DNA from: Rubrolithibacter danxiaensis
GTDB taxonomy: Bacteria > Bacteroidota > Bacteroidia > Sphingobacteriales > Sphingobacteriaceae
DNA length: 64,000 nucleotides
Direction: 5' to 3'
Assembly (NCBI RefSeq): GCF_047272945.1
Contig: NZ_JBKOPS010000002.1
Coordinates: forward strand, 248,001 to 312,000
The notes beneath the pieces are model-generated. The model worked only from the letters and a program-made list of their open reading frames with translations, was not told the origin of the DNA and did not search any database. Every line of letters begins with the position of its first letter. Position 1 is the stretch's first letter. Below, one piece after another: positions 1-7,540 of the stretch. A program made the position numbers and the translations under genes.

Positions 1-742
1 ACTTAATAGAATTGTCTATTAAATTCACCAAAACTTGCCGTATCTTTTCCCTGTCGGCATTTACCCAGATTTGATTATCGTATTTCTCTTTAAATACTAA
101 ATTAATACGATGCTTCTTTGCCTGTATATCGCAGGAGTCAATTACTTCTTTAATCAGGACAGTAAGATTGAATTTCTGATAATTCACAGGCAACTCTCCG
201 CTTTCCAGTTTTGATATTTCGTCCAGGTCTTTGATCAGATAATTTAAGCGCTCAATATTTCGAGATGCTTTATTTAAAAACATTCTTGCCATGTCAGGAT
301 CGTCCATGCCGTCATCCTGGAGTGCATCAATGTATCCCTGGATGGCAAAAAGAGGAGTTTTAAATTCGTGTGAAATATTAGCCAGAAATTCGCGGCGAAA
401 CTGTTCCTGCTTTTTCAGGTTGTCAATTTCTATCTTTTTATCCTTGGCCCATTCTTTCACCTCCTGTTCCACGTCATTTATCGGGTCGGAGCTTACGTAT
501 TCGCCCAACGCTTCTTTCAGGTCTTTCCCCAGCTTCAGGTTATGAATCAGCTTATAGATCAGTTTGATCTTATTATAAACATATCGCTGAATTAAGTAAT
601 AAAAGGTAACAAAGCTTATAACCAGCGTAACCAGGAAAGTTATAATAAGATAGAACCAGCTATGCTGGAAATAAAAATTAATTATGGCGAGCGAAATAGC
701 AACTGCAAGCGCATTTATGAATACAAGTACCCGGAATTTCAT
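1..742 (-). CDS. Sensor histidine kinase, PhoR-like (partial, C-terminus beyond window)
   Basis: Two-component sensor kinase of the inner membrane; the visible 247 residues hold the N-terminal part. Two hydrophobic segments (about 6-23 and 31-50) bracket almost no periplasmic loop. A linker leads to the HisKA dimerisation domain with the H-box ISHEFKTP and phospho-acceptor His125. The window ends inside the ATPase domain just after its N-box (VNLIDNS, Asn244). The ATG at 742 is the first start after the stop of the upstream FAD oxidoreductase gene, only 11 bp away on the same strand, so the two may share a transcript. The stimulus cannot be read because no sensory domain is present. The G-boxes lie outside the window. 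Family call is firm; role unknown. Confidence 0.9.
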   Translation of the reverse strand, partial: MKFRVLVFINALAVAISLAIINFYFQHSWFYLIITFLVTLVISFVTFYYLIQRYVYNKIKLIYKLIHNLKLGKDLKEALGEYVSSDPINDVEQEVKEWAKDKKIEIDNLKKQEQFRREFLANISHEFKTPLFAIQGYIDALQDDGMDDPDMARMFLNKASRNIERLNYLIKDLDEISKLESGELPVNYQKFNLTVLIKEVIDSCDIQAKKHRINLVFKEKYDNQIWVNADREKIRQVLVNLIDNSIK

Positions 743-753
743 ACTGCAAAATA

Positions 754-1881
754 CTATAAAAATCCGTTCCCGTGTGTTAGTCCGATAATATATTTTGAGA
801 GCGACGGAAATTGCTTAAGTGTCTTTATTCCAAAGGATGAAAGTGCGGTACTGTAGAAAACTTTTTGTATTTTTCTTCCAATCATGAGGCGTGTTGAAAA
901 CGCCTTTTTCCAGCTGCTCTCATATGTTTTTTCCAACAATTCACGTGTTTCAGGAATAGAAAAATCAGGATGCTTTTGGATAGAATCTGATAATATTTTT
1001 GCTCCATGTATTGCCATCGCCATTCCGTTTCCGCATAAAGGGCTTATCATTCCGGCGGCATCTCCGCAATAGAGAATATGGTCTTCAACCAGTGATTTCT
1101 GTTCAAATGAAATTTCGTTTATCACTTCTGGTTTTTCAAACAGAAATTCAGCTTCAGAGAAACGTTTTTTTAAACAGGGATTTTTAAAAAGCACTTCCTT
1201 TTCAAGTGTTTCTATATTTTTAAGTTGTTTCAATTTCTCTCTGCGGGATAAATAGCACAGGCAATAGCGGTCTGCTTCTATTTTTACAGTACCGCAGTAT
1301 CCTCCCTGAAAGATATCCAGCTGAATAAGATCAGGCGGAAAGTCTGTTTTAATATGATACTTTACACCGATATACGGACTTCTCTTATAAAAAAAACTGC
1401 GACTTAATTTCTGGTCCAGTTTGGATCTTTTTCCGTAAGCTCCAATTACTAAATCGGCGGCAAGAGAGCCTTCCTCTAAATAAACAGAAAAACTGTTCTC
1501 TGCAAATTGGATATCAGTCGCTCTTCGGCCGCAGAGAAAGTTTACTCCTGCAGCCGATGCTTTTTGGTAAATAAAATGATCAAGTGTATACCTGCTAACG
1601 GCAAATCCTCCAAGCCCAAGGCTTGTGCTGAACAATTCGCCACCCGCAGTACTGATGGCCAACCGGGATATTCTGGCAGGAGAAAATTCTTCCGTATCAA
1701 TATCAAGTGATTTAAGGAAAGGAATAACTTCATTGGAAACATACTCGCCGCAAACCCGGTGAAAAGGATAAGATTTTTGCTCTACTACAGTAACTTCAAA
1801 GCCCTCCCGGTTTAGCAAAATAGAAGAAATCAAACCGGAAAGTCCGCCGCCAACAATAACGATTCTTCCTTTCCTGTTCAT
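754..1881 (-). CDS. FAD-dependent oxidoreductase / monooxygenase of the type III PKS cluster
   Basis: Flavoprotein of the geranylgeranyl-reductase / class A monooxygenase fold, 375 residues. The N-terminal Rossmann dinucleotide motif GGGLSG sits at residues 11-16. The second FAD motif (YCGDAAGMISPLCGNG) is near residue 270, as in this family. It lies 3 bp after the methyltransferase gene, which itself follows the polyketide synthase gene, so the three are almost certainly co-transcribed. By analogy with the srsA-srsB-srsC arrangement of actinomycetes (PKS, methyltransferase, flavoprotein hydroxylase), it probably hydroxylates or oxidises the aromatic polyketide toward a hydroquinone or quinone. 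A reductase acting on a prenyl chain is the main alternative. Substrate is inferred from context only. Confidence 0.85.
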   Translation of the reverse strand: MNRKGRIVIVGGGLSGLISSILLNREGFEVTVVEQKSYPFHRVCGEYVSNEVIPFLKSLDIDTEEFSPARISRLAISTAGGELFSTSLGLGGFAVSRYTLDHFIYQKASAAGVNFLCGRRATDIQFAENSFSVYLEEGSLAADLVIGAYGKRSKLDQKLSRSFFYKRSPYIGVKYHIKTDFPPDLIQLDIFQGGYCGTVKIEADRYCLCYLSRREKLKQLKNIETLEKEVLFKNPCLKKRFSEAEFLFEKPEVINEISFEQKSLVEDHILYCGDAAGMISPLCGNGMAMAIHGAKILSDSIQKHPDFSIPETRELLEKTYESSWKKAFSTRLMIGRKIQKVFYSTALSSFGIKTLKQFPSLSKYIIGLTHGNGFL

Positions 1882-1884
1882 GGA

Positions 1885-2583
1885 TTAATCTTTATAAATA
1901 ATCAGCTGCCAGCGGAAAGCCCACATCCATTTTATAGCATACTTCTTTATCCCGGCTTTTACAAGCAAATCAATTAATTCCCGTTTCTTAAATCCCCGCA
2001 GCACAGATACCTTTGAATCATGCTTTACCATTGGCGATCTGGAAAATAACCGCGTAAGCACACCGATTGAATGATAAGCAAACCAATGACGGTGAAGGTC
2101 GTTTACGATAACAGCCTTTCTGGCACAATCACTCATTTTTTTAATTAGTTTTATCCAGCTTTCATTTTCAAAATGATGGGTAAATAAGCTGGAAATGATA
2201 ATGTCAAACTGCCCTGATTTAAGTTGCTTACTTAAAACATCTGCCTTAATAAAGTTAATTTCCGGATAAGCAATTGCTTTTTTTTCTGCATAGCTTATGG
2301 CAGAATCAGTTGCATCAATACCAACCAATTCCAGTTCAATATCGTGTTTTCGTGCCCATTTAGCTATTTGCCGCAGTGAGTCTCCACCCCCGCAACCCCA
2401 GTCGCTGACTGACATGCCGTCTGTTAAGTTCAATTTTTTGAAAGCGTTAAAAAATACTGCATAACCGCCAAGAAGCTTATTTATAACTTCAAGTTCGTCC
2501 ATAATGGGATGAATAATTTCAGGACCGAGTCCGAAATCATCCATCATTTCTATTTCCCTGCTTCTTTTTGAAAAATCAGGCAT
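1885..2583 (-). CDS. Class I SAM-dependent methyltransferase (type III PKS cluster)
   Basis: Small-molecule methyltransferase of 232 residues with a Rossmann SAM-binding fold. Motif I is DWGCGGGDS (61-69), followed by the acidic residue at the end of strand 2 in VGIDATD (Asp90) and an internal TSSLFTHHF-like motif IV region. No signal peptide, so cytosolic. The gene starts 1 bp after the polyketide synthase stop and ends 3 bp before the oxidoreductase, so all three are one unit. It presumably adds an O- or C-methyl group to the polyketide product, as SrsB-type enzymes do. Which position is methylated cannot be read from sequence. Confidence 0.85.
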   Translation of the reverse strand: MPDFSKRSREIEMMDDFGLGPEIIHPIMDELEVINKLLGGYAVFFNAFKKLNLTDGMSVSDWGCGGGDSLRQIAKWARKHDIELELVGIDATDSAISYAEKKAIAYPEINFIKADVLSKQLKSGQFDIIISSLFTHHFENESWIKLIKKMSDCARKAVIVNDLHRHWFAYHSIGVLTRLFSRSPMVKHDSKVSVLRGFKKRELIDLLVKAGIKKYAIKWMWAFRWQLIIYKD

Positions 2584-2584
2584 A

Positions 2585-3682
2585 TTAAACGGTTTGAAGA
2601 ATCATACTTTCAAATGTCAAGCCCGGGCCGAATGCAAAACTCATTACTTTTTCTTTTTCTTCGGTTTTAGCCAACATCTGCTGAAGAACAAATAATATAG
2701 TAGCTGAAGACATGTTGCCGAACTGCCGTAATATATCGTACGAATCTTCCAGAAGCTCTTCAGGGAGGTTTAAGGCTTCTTCGCAAACTTCAAGTATGCG
2801 CCGGCCGCCCGGATGAATGGCGAAACGAGATATATTTTGTAGAGGAATTTTTGCCATTGAAAGCAGTTTATCAGACACCTCATGAATTTTACCACGGATG
2901 TTTTTAGCAATGTGGGAGGTTAATTTCATTTGATAGCCTGTGTTCCCAATCCGCCAGCCCATTTCGTTTCGTGCATCCGTTACCAGTACATTATAGAAGG
3001 ATTCCAGTAAAAATCCTTTCGGCGAACTTCTGTCAGATTCCGATTCTACCAACACGGCTGCTGCTCCGTCGGCAAATAAAGAGTTAGCAATCCAGTTATC
3101 AAGCGTATTTTGATTTTGGAAATGCAGGGTGCATAATTCAACATCGGCAATAAGAACCTTTGCCTCCGGTTGCGACCTGCAAATATAATCCGCTATTTTC
3201 AGCGCATTAAAAGCGCCATAACAACCCATAAAATTAATGCAGGTGCGCTGAGTGCTGTAGTTTAATCCTAATTTTTCAACCAGATCGATATCCAATCCGG
3301 GCGCATACATTCCGGTACAGCTAACGGTGATAAGATGGGTGATGGCCGGGAGTTTAATAGCAGGTGTCTTTTCAAACAAATTATTTACTGCTTTAATAAC
3401 TACCTCACAGGCCTTATTTTCATATGCGGTACTTCTTTCCTCGGTACTTGCAAACATGCCCGCTCCGTTCTTAAAGAAAAAAGAGCTTTCTTTTTCTACA
3501 CCGTCAAAATCAGGAATAACAGAATTACGATACTCAATTCCGGATACGTCATACAGCTTTTTAAGCCGCAAAGCATCACGTTCATTTAGCCGGTGTGACG
3601 AAATCATGAATTTCAGGATGTCGCTTTGCGGAAACCGGTAAGAAGGGCTTGCTGTACCTATAGCTGAAATAATGCTTCGCAT
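2585..3682 (-). CDS. Type III polyketide synthase (chalcone/stilbene synthase-like)
   Basis: Homodimeric thiolase-fold condensing enzyme that extends an acyl-CoA starter with malonyl-CoA and cyclises the chain; 365 residues, a normal length. The catalytic triad is intact: Cys154 in NFMGCYGA, His290 in FAIHPGG and Asn323 in FGNMSSA; the last two match the chalcone synthase signatures closely. It is the first gene of the minus-strand unit, and a UbiA-type prenyltransferase starts 76 bp away in the opposite direction. Bacterial relatives of this context usually make alkylresorcinols or alkylpyrones from long-chain starters, which is the best guess here. The starter and ring type are not determined by what I can see. 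Confidence 0.93.
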   Translation of the reverse strand: MRSIISAIGTASPSYRFPQSDILKFMISSHRLNERDALRLKKLYDVSGIEYRNSVIPDFDGVEKESSFFFKNGAGMFASTEERSTAYENKACEVVIKAVNNLFEKTPAIKLPAITHLITVSCTGMYAPGLDIDLVEKLGLNYSTQRTCINFMGCYGAFNALKIADYICRSQPEAKVLIADVELCTLHFQNQNTLDNWIANSLFADGAAAVLVESESDRSSPKGFLLESFYNVLVTDARNEMGWRIGNTGYQMKLTSHIAKNIRGKIHEVSDKLLSMAKIPLQNISRFAIHPGGRRILEVCEEALNLPEELLEDSYDILRQFGNMSSATILFVLQQMLAKTEEKEKVMSFAFGPGLTFESMILQTV

Positions 3683-3758
3683 CCTGAAAATTTTGTAAAT
3701 TAAAAACGATTTTTAACCATTAAGGTTTTCCGGCTGTTACTCCTTTAATGTTCTACAA

Positions 3759-4643
3759 ATGCAGATTATACCAACACGTTCCGCGTGGTTACATATAAGG
3801 CTCTTCTTTTCGGTCTTTCTGCTGCCTGTTTATGTTTTTGCGCTCAGCCAATCGCCGGCCGCAGATCCTGTTAAAGCTTTGCTTATTTTCATTATCTGGC
3901 ATTTTTTCGTTTATCCTGCAAGCAACGGCTATAACAGTTATTTCGACAAAGATGAAGGAAGTATCGCCCTGCTTGAAAAACCGCCACAGGTAGATAAAAG
4001 TCTCTATAATTTTTCAATATTATTAGACATTATTGCTGTAGTTTTAAGTTTTCTGGTAGGAATTCCTTTTTTACTCGCGGTTTTAATTTACGGAACTTTA
4101 TCTAAGTTATATAGTCATCCGGCTATTCGCCTAAAGAAATATCCTGTAATCAGTTTTCTCATTGTGTTTATTTTTCAGGGCGGTTTTATTTACTGGACAA
4201 CTTATTACTGCGTATCTGATTTAAATTACTTAATAAACATAACCGGGAATTTTATACTGGGAGGATTAATCTGCTCCTGTCTGATAGGTGCTTCATATCC
4301 TTTAACCCAGGTTTACCAGCATGAAGAGGATGCAAAACGAGGAGATAAAACTCTGAGCCTTGTATTAGGGATCAAAGGATCTTTTGTTTTTTCGGGCCTG
4401 CTTTTTATGCTGGCAACGGTAGGGGTATATTTTTACTGGAAACAGGCGGGACAACTTTTAAATTTTTACCTTTTTCTCTTGTTCGGAATTCCGGTAGCAT
4501 ACACCTTCATTCGGTGGTGGCTTCAAGTAAGAGTGGATAAGAAAAGCGCTGATTTCAGGAACATGACACGAATGACGGTGATAAGCAGCATTTCTATGTT
4601 GCTTTATTTTACGCTGATCTGGATTCTGAAACTTATTTTTTAA
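3759..4643 (+). CDS. UbiA-family prenyltransferase
   Basis: Integral membrane aromatic prenyltransferase, 294 residues with eight or nine hydrophobic helices. The first aspartate-rich motif is NSYFDKDEG (59-67), which keeps Asp63 and Asp65 but has Ser60 and Gly67 where NDxxDxxxD normally has Asp. The second motif is the HEEDAKRGDKT stretch, matching the usual DxxGD pattern. It is divergent from the type III PKS unit across a 76-bp spacer, so it plausibly prenylates the polyketide-derived ring or anchors it in the membrane. It could instead be a stand-alone enzyme of quinone metabolism. The family is clear, the acceptor is not. Confidence 0.85.
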   Translation: MQIIPTRSAWLHIRLFFSVFLLPVYVFALSQSPAADPVKALLIFIIWHFFVYPASNGYNSYFDKDEGSIALLEKPPQVDKSLYNFSILLDIIAVVLSFLVGIPFLLAVLIYGTLSKLYSHPAIRLKKYPVISFLIVFIFQGGFIYWTTYYCVSDLNYLINITGNFILGGLICSCLIGASYPLTQVYQHEEDAKRGDKTLSLVLGIKGSFVFSGLLFMLATVGVYFYWKQAGQLLNFYLFLLFGIPVAYTFIRWWLQVRVDKKSADFRNMTRMTVISSISMLLYFTLIWILKLIF

Positions 4644-4685
4644 CTGCTATTTATTCTGAGACTGTTGTTCCTTGCGGTGACAAGT

Positions 4686-5669
4686 TTATTGTAAATTCTC
4701 GAGCAACGAACGTATAAATTTTTCAGGTATTTGAATATGAGGAATATGACCCACACCATCAAATTCCACCAGTTTTGCCCGGGGAATTTTTTTAGCAATT
4801 TCTTTTCCCAATAGCTGGTACTGTCCGTGTTTTGCTTTCTCGCTTTCAGATAAATGCCCTTTCCCAACAATGGTTCGGTCTTCTTTGCCAATAAATAATA
4901 TCGTAGGAACTTTAAGTAAAGGAAATTCATATACCACGGGTTGCTCGTATATCATGGTAAAAGTCATGGCGGCAACTTTTGCATAACGCGGAAAATCGGA
5001 ACTCTTTGTAACGCCCGAAGCTATTTCCACGAGATAATTATACTCGGGCTTCCATTCCGGAAAGTAAGAGTTCTGATAGTATTTCTTCACGCTTTCATAT
5101 GTGGTTTTCAGCTCGGTTTTATATTGTTCTTCCGTAGAGATATACGGAACAAAGGCTCGGTAATCTTCAAAACCAATAGGGTTTTCCAGCACCAGTTTTA
5201 ATGTATTCTGAGGAAACATTAATGCAAAACGGGTAGCCAGCATTCCTCCCATGGAATGTCCCAGAACAACTGTTTTCTGTATTCCAAGACTATCTAAAAG
5301 ATTTTTTGTGAATGTTGCCAGCGTGTGAAAACTGTAATGAATAAACGGTTTCGAGGATTTTCCAAAGCCAATCTGGTCGGGGACAATAACCCGAAAACCT
5401 TTAGCAGATAACGCTTTTATAACGCTTGTCCAATAATAGCCTCCAAAGTTCTTCCCGTGCAGCAGCATGACAGTTTTCCCGTTTTTTGTGCCTTCCGGCT
5501 GCACATCCATATAAGCCATCCGGAAATCCTGTCCTTCAGCTTTTATATTAAAAAACTTAACAGGATATGCATAATTCACATTTTCTAATGTAATAGAAAG
5601 CGTATCGTTTTGAGAGAAAGCAGCATTGGCCGACAAAACTATTATAAGCAGAAAACAGATCTTTTTCAT
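4686..5669 (-). CDS. Secreted alpha/beta hydrolase
   Basis: Periplasmic or lipoprotein-free secreted hydrolase of 327 residues. A signal peptide covers residues 1-19 (ending AAFSQ). The triad of the alpha/beta fold is readable: nucleophile Ser139 in GHSMGG, acid Asp264 in GKEDRT and His308 in GVGHIPH. An HGKNFGG oxyanion-type turn occurs near residue 71. It converges with the UbiA gene and is followed upstream on the same strand by the beta-lactamase-like gene. Relatives include haloalkane dehalogenases, esterases and epoxide hydrolases, so the substrate cannot be named. Confidence 0.85.
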   Translation of the reverse strand: MKKICFLLIIVLSANAAFSQNDTLSITLENVNYAYPVKFFNIKAEGQDFRMAYMDVQPEGTKNGKTVMLLHGKNFGGYYWTSVIKALSAKGFRVIVPDQIGFGKSSKPFIHYSFHTLATFTKNLLDSLGIQKTVVLGHSMGGMLATRFALMFPQNTLKLVLENPIGFEDYRAFVPYISTEEQYKTELKTTYESVKKYYQNSYFPEWKPEYNYLVEIASGVTKSSDFPRYAKVAAMTFTMIYEQPVVYEFPLLKVPTILFIGKEDRTIVGKGHLSESEKAKHGQYQLLGKEIAKKIPRAKLVEFDGVGHIPHIQIPEKFIRSLLENLQ

Positions 5670-5723
5670 ATCAAGGTTACAGGGTTTTCTCCTAATGGTT
5701 TTCGAAAATCAAAAACACCTTGT

Positions 5724-6635
5724 TTATTTCCTGTACTTTTCAATGCCTTCGGCGGGTTTCCAGCCGTAATTCGGTTCGTAATAGTTCCAAAGCAGCCGGG
5801 AGAGGTTCCGTATCAGGGTCCAGCCTTCATTGTCAGGTGTCCAGCTGGTGTCTTTCATATTTTTAATATCGATACAAAAAACATAATCGCCGTGCGGCGC
5901 ATTTACCAGCACTACTTCCGACCGCGATTGATCTAATGCGCCCTGTTTAGAAGCAACCTGTACATAAGGTGGTATTTGAGATAAGGCCTCTTCATCCCAG
6001 TAAATTCGGATAAGATTCCGATACATCCGTTCGCTGGCGGCAGCATTTATTGCTTTTCCCTGTCGGATCATTGTCAGTAAAGTTGCCATTTCTTTCGGAG
6101 TCGTTTGCCCCCAGCCATATTTTTCCCTGTCGGGTTCCCGCCCCGGTACCCGTGAATTGATGCGTGTGTGTTCAAAACCGTTCTTCTCAAGCCAGTTGTT
6201 AATGTTTTCGCCGCCGGCAATCTTCTGCAGCCAGATACTTGCGGTATTATCGCTGGTAGTTATGCTTAGCATCTGAACCTTACTGAGCTTTATTTTTTCG
6301 CCATCTTTAAAAGATCCGAGAATATCTTCGCCGGGATACAGCAAGCTGTCTGAATAGGTAAGAAGCTGGTGGTAATTTAATTCTCCCTTTTCAACTTTTT
6401 CGGTTATTGCAACCATAATAGGGATTTTGATCATGCTTGCCGTAGGAAAAATGCTGTCTGCATTCAGCGATGCAGAGAAACCCGTTTTTAGATTTTTTAC
6501 ATAGATTCCAACATCTCCATTGAATCCTTTTGTTAACTGCCTGAGTTTCGCTGTTAGCTTTTGATCTGTCCTTTCCTGAGCTTTGGAAGTAAAAGCAGCT
6601 AAAAACAAAAGGCTTAAAAAAAATATCTTTTTCAT
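5724..6635 (-). CDS. Class A beta-lactamase-like serine hydrolase, exported
   Basis: Exported protein of 303 residues with a signal peptide (1-19). It has the penicillin-recognising fold: active-site SxxK at Ser67-Lys70 (SMIK) and SDN loop at 128-130. The third motif, normally KTG, reads KQG at 230-232. The expected omega-loop region (about 164-176) has Glu167 and Glu171 but no clean ExxxN pattern, so the general base for deacylation is uncertain. It could be a true extended class A lactamase or a related hydrolase or D,D-peptidase. It is 54 bp upstream of the alpha/beta hydrolase and may be co-transcribed with it. Confidence 0.8.
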   Translation of the reverse strand: MKKIFFLSLLFLAAFTSKAQERTDQKLTAKLRQLTKGFNGDVGIYVKNLKTGFSASLNADSIFPTASMIKIPIMVAITEKVEKGELNYHQLLTYSDSLLYPGEDILGSFKDGEKIKLSKVQMLSITTSDNTASIWLQKIAGGENINNWLEKNGFEHTRINSRVPGREPDREKYGWGQTTPKEMATLLTMIRQGKAINAAASERMYRNLIRIYWDEEALSQIPPYVQVASKQGALDQSRSEVVLVNAPHGDYVFCIDIKNMKDTSWTPDNEGWTLIRNLSRLLWNYYEPNYGWKPAEGIEKYRK

Positions 6636-6790
6636 ATCTTAATCAAGATAGTAAAGCTTGTTTAAAAATAAAATAAGGAGCCGGTCTATATTCTATTAAG
6701 AGTCTTTGTGAACCAGAAGCCATTCTATTTACTGGAACTGGCTGAATAATTAACCCCATGTTGAAATCTGGCAGCGGCACGCATTTTTCG

Positions 6791-7447
6791 CTAATTATTT
6801 TTGAAATACCTGACGTTAAAAAGCTGTTTCAGGTTAATGGTGTCGTGCTTTACTGCAGTTGCTTCAAACTTCATTAAAGAGAATACAATCTGTATGCAAA
6901 AACCAATACCAAAAGCGGCAAGAATGGTTCCGATGCCAACAGGGCCGCCTAATATGAAACCGGTAAAAACAACGGTAACTTCAAGAATGCCACGACAAAT
7001 CCCGATAGGTAATTTTGTTTTGCGTTTCATGGCAACCATCAGGCTGTCTCGCGGGCCGGCGCCGAAGGCAGAATTGATATAGAAATACGAACCAAACGCA
7101 ATAGTAAACAAACCTGTTATCATTACTGCAGCACCCGTTATCAATCCTTTTGTTTGAGGGATTATATTAAGTGCCAGCAACAAATCCATAAAAATGCCTA
7201 TCAGTATCATGTTTAAAAGTGTACCCAATCCCAGCTTTTCACCCAAAAGAGCTGCAAGAATACCTATAAACAAACCGGTCAGTATGGTTGCAGTGCCAAC
7301 ACTTATACCTATAGTATTTCCAAGGCCCCAATGAAAAACTTCCCAGGGAGCAAATCCCAGGTTTGCTTTCATGGTAATTACAATGCCAAGGCCGTATAAA
7401 AACAGGCCGAATATCAGCTTTATAAATCGTTTAAAAAAAACAGTCAT
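6791..7447 (-). CDS. YczE/YyaS/YitT-family membrane protein
   Basis: Integral membrane protein of 218 residues with about five transmembrane helices. The conserved signature of the family, AFGAGPRDSLM, lies near residues 127-137, and an N-terminal NLGFAPWEV turn is typical of this group. Function is unknown for the family, although some members lie near transport genes. It lies downstream of the TonB receptor on the same strand, separated by a 93-bp spacer that holds a large hairpin. Confidence 0.8.
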   Translation of the reverse strand: MTVFFKRFIKLIFGLFLYGLGIVITMKANLGFAPWEVFHWGLGNTIGISVGTATILTGLFIGILAALLGEKLGLGTLLNMILIGIFMDLLLALNIIPQTKGLITGAAVMITGLFTIAFGSYFYINSAFGAGPRDSLMVAMKRKTKLPIGICRGILEVTVVFTGFILGGPVGIGTILAAFGIGFCIQIVFSLMKFEATAVKHDTINLKQLFNVRYFKNN

Positions 7448-7467
7448 TTATAACTTATCTTCTTGTT

Positions 7468-7514
7468 AAAATTGGCGCAAAAAGGTCCGGTTTCGAACCT
7501 TTTGCACCAATTTG
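7468..7514 (-). terminator. Long imperfect hairpin, probable terminator or attenuator after the TonB receptor gene
   Basis: The arm 7469-7486 pairs with 7497-7513 with one bulge and one mismatch, and the loop itself contains a small GGTT/AACC stem. Read on the minus strand it follows the receptor gene and ends in a short T-rich run (TTTTAAC). That fits an intrinsic terminator or a partial read-through element between the receptor and the YczE gene. Confidence 0.5.
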
Positions 7515-7540
7515 CACTTCCCGATCAGTCCTGATTCATA

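Noticed and set aside
7483..7500. tRNA T-loop-like GGTTTCGAACC
   Set aside because: It is the inner part of the hairpin between the receptor and YczE genes; there is no acceptor stem or anticodon arm.
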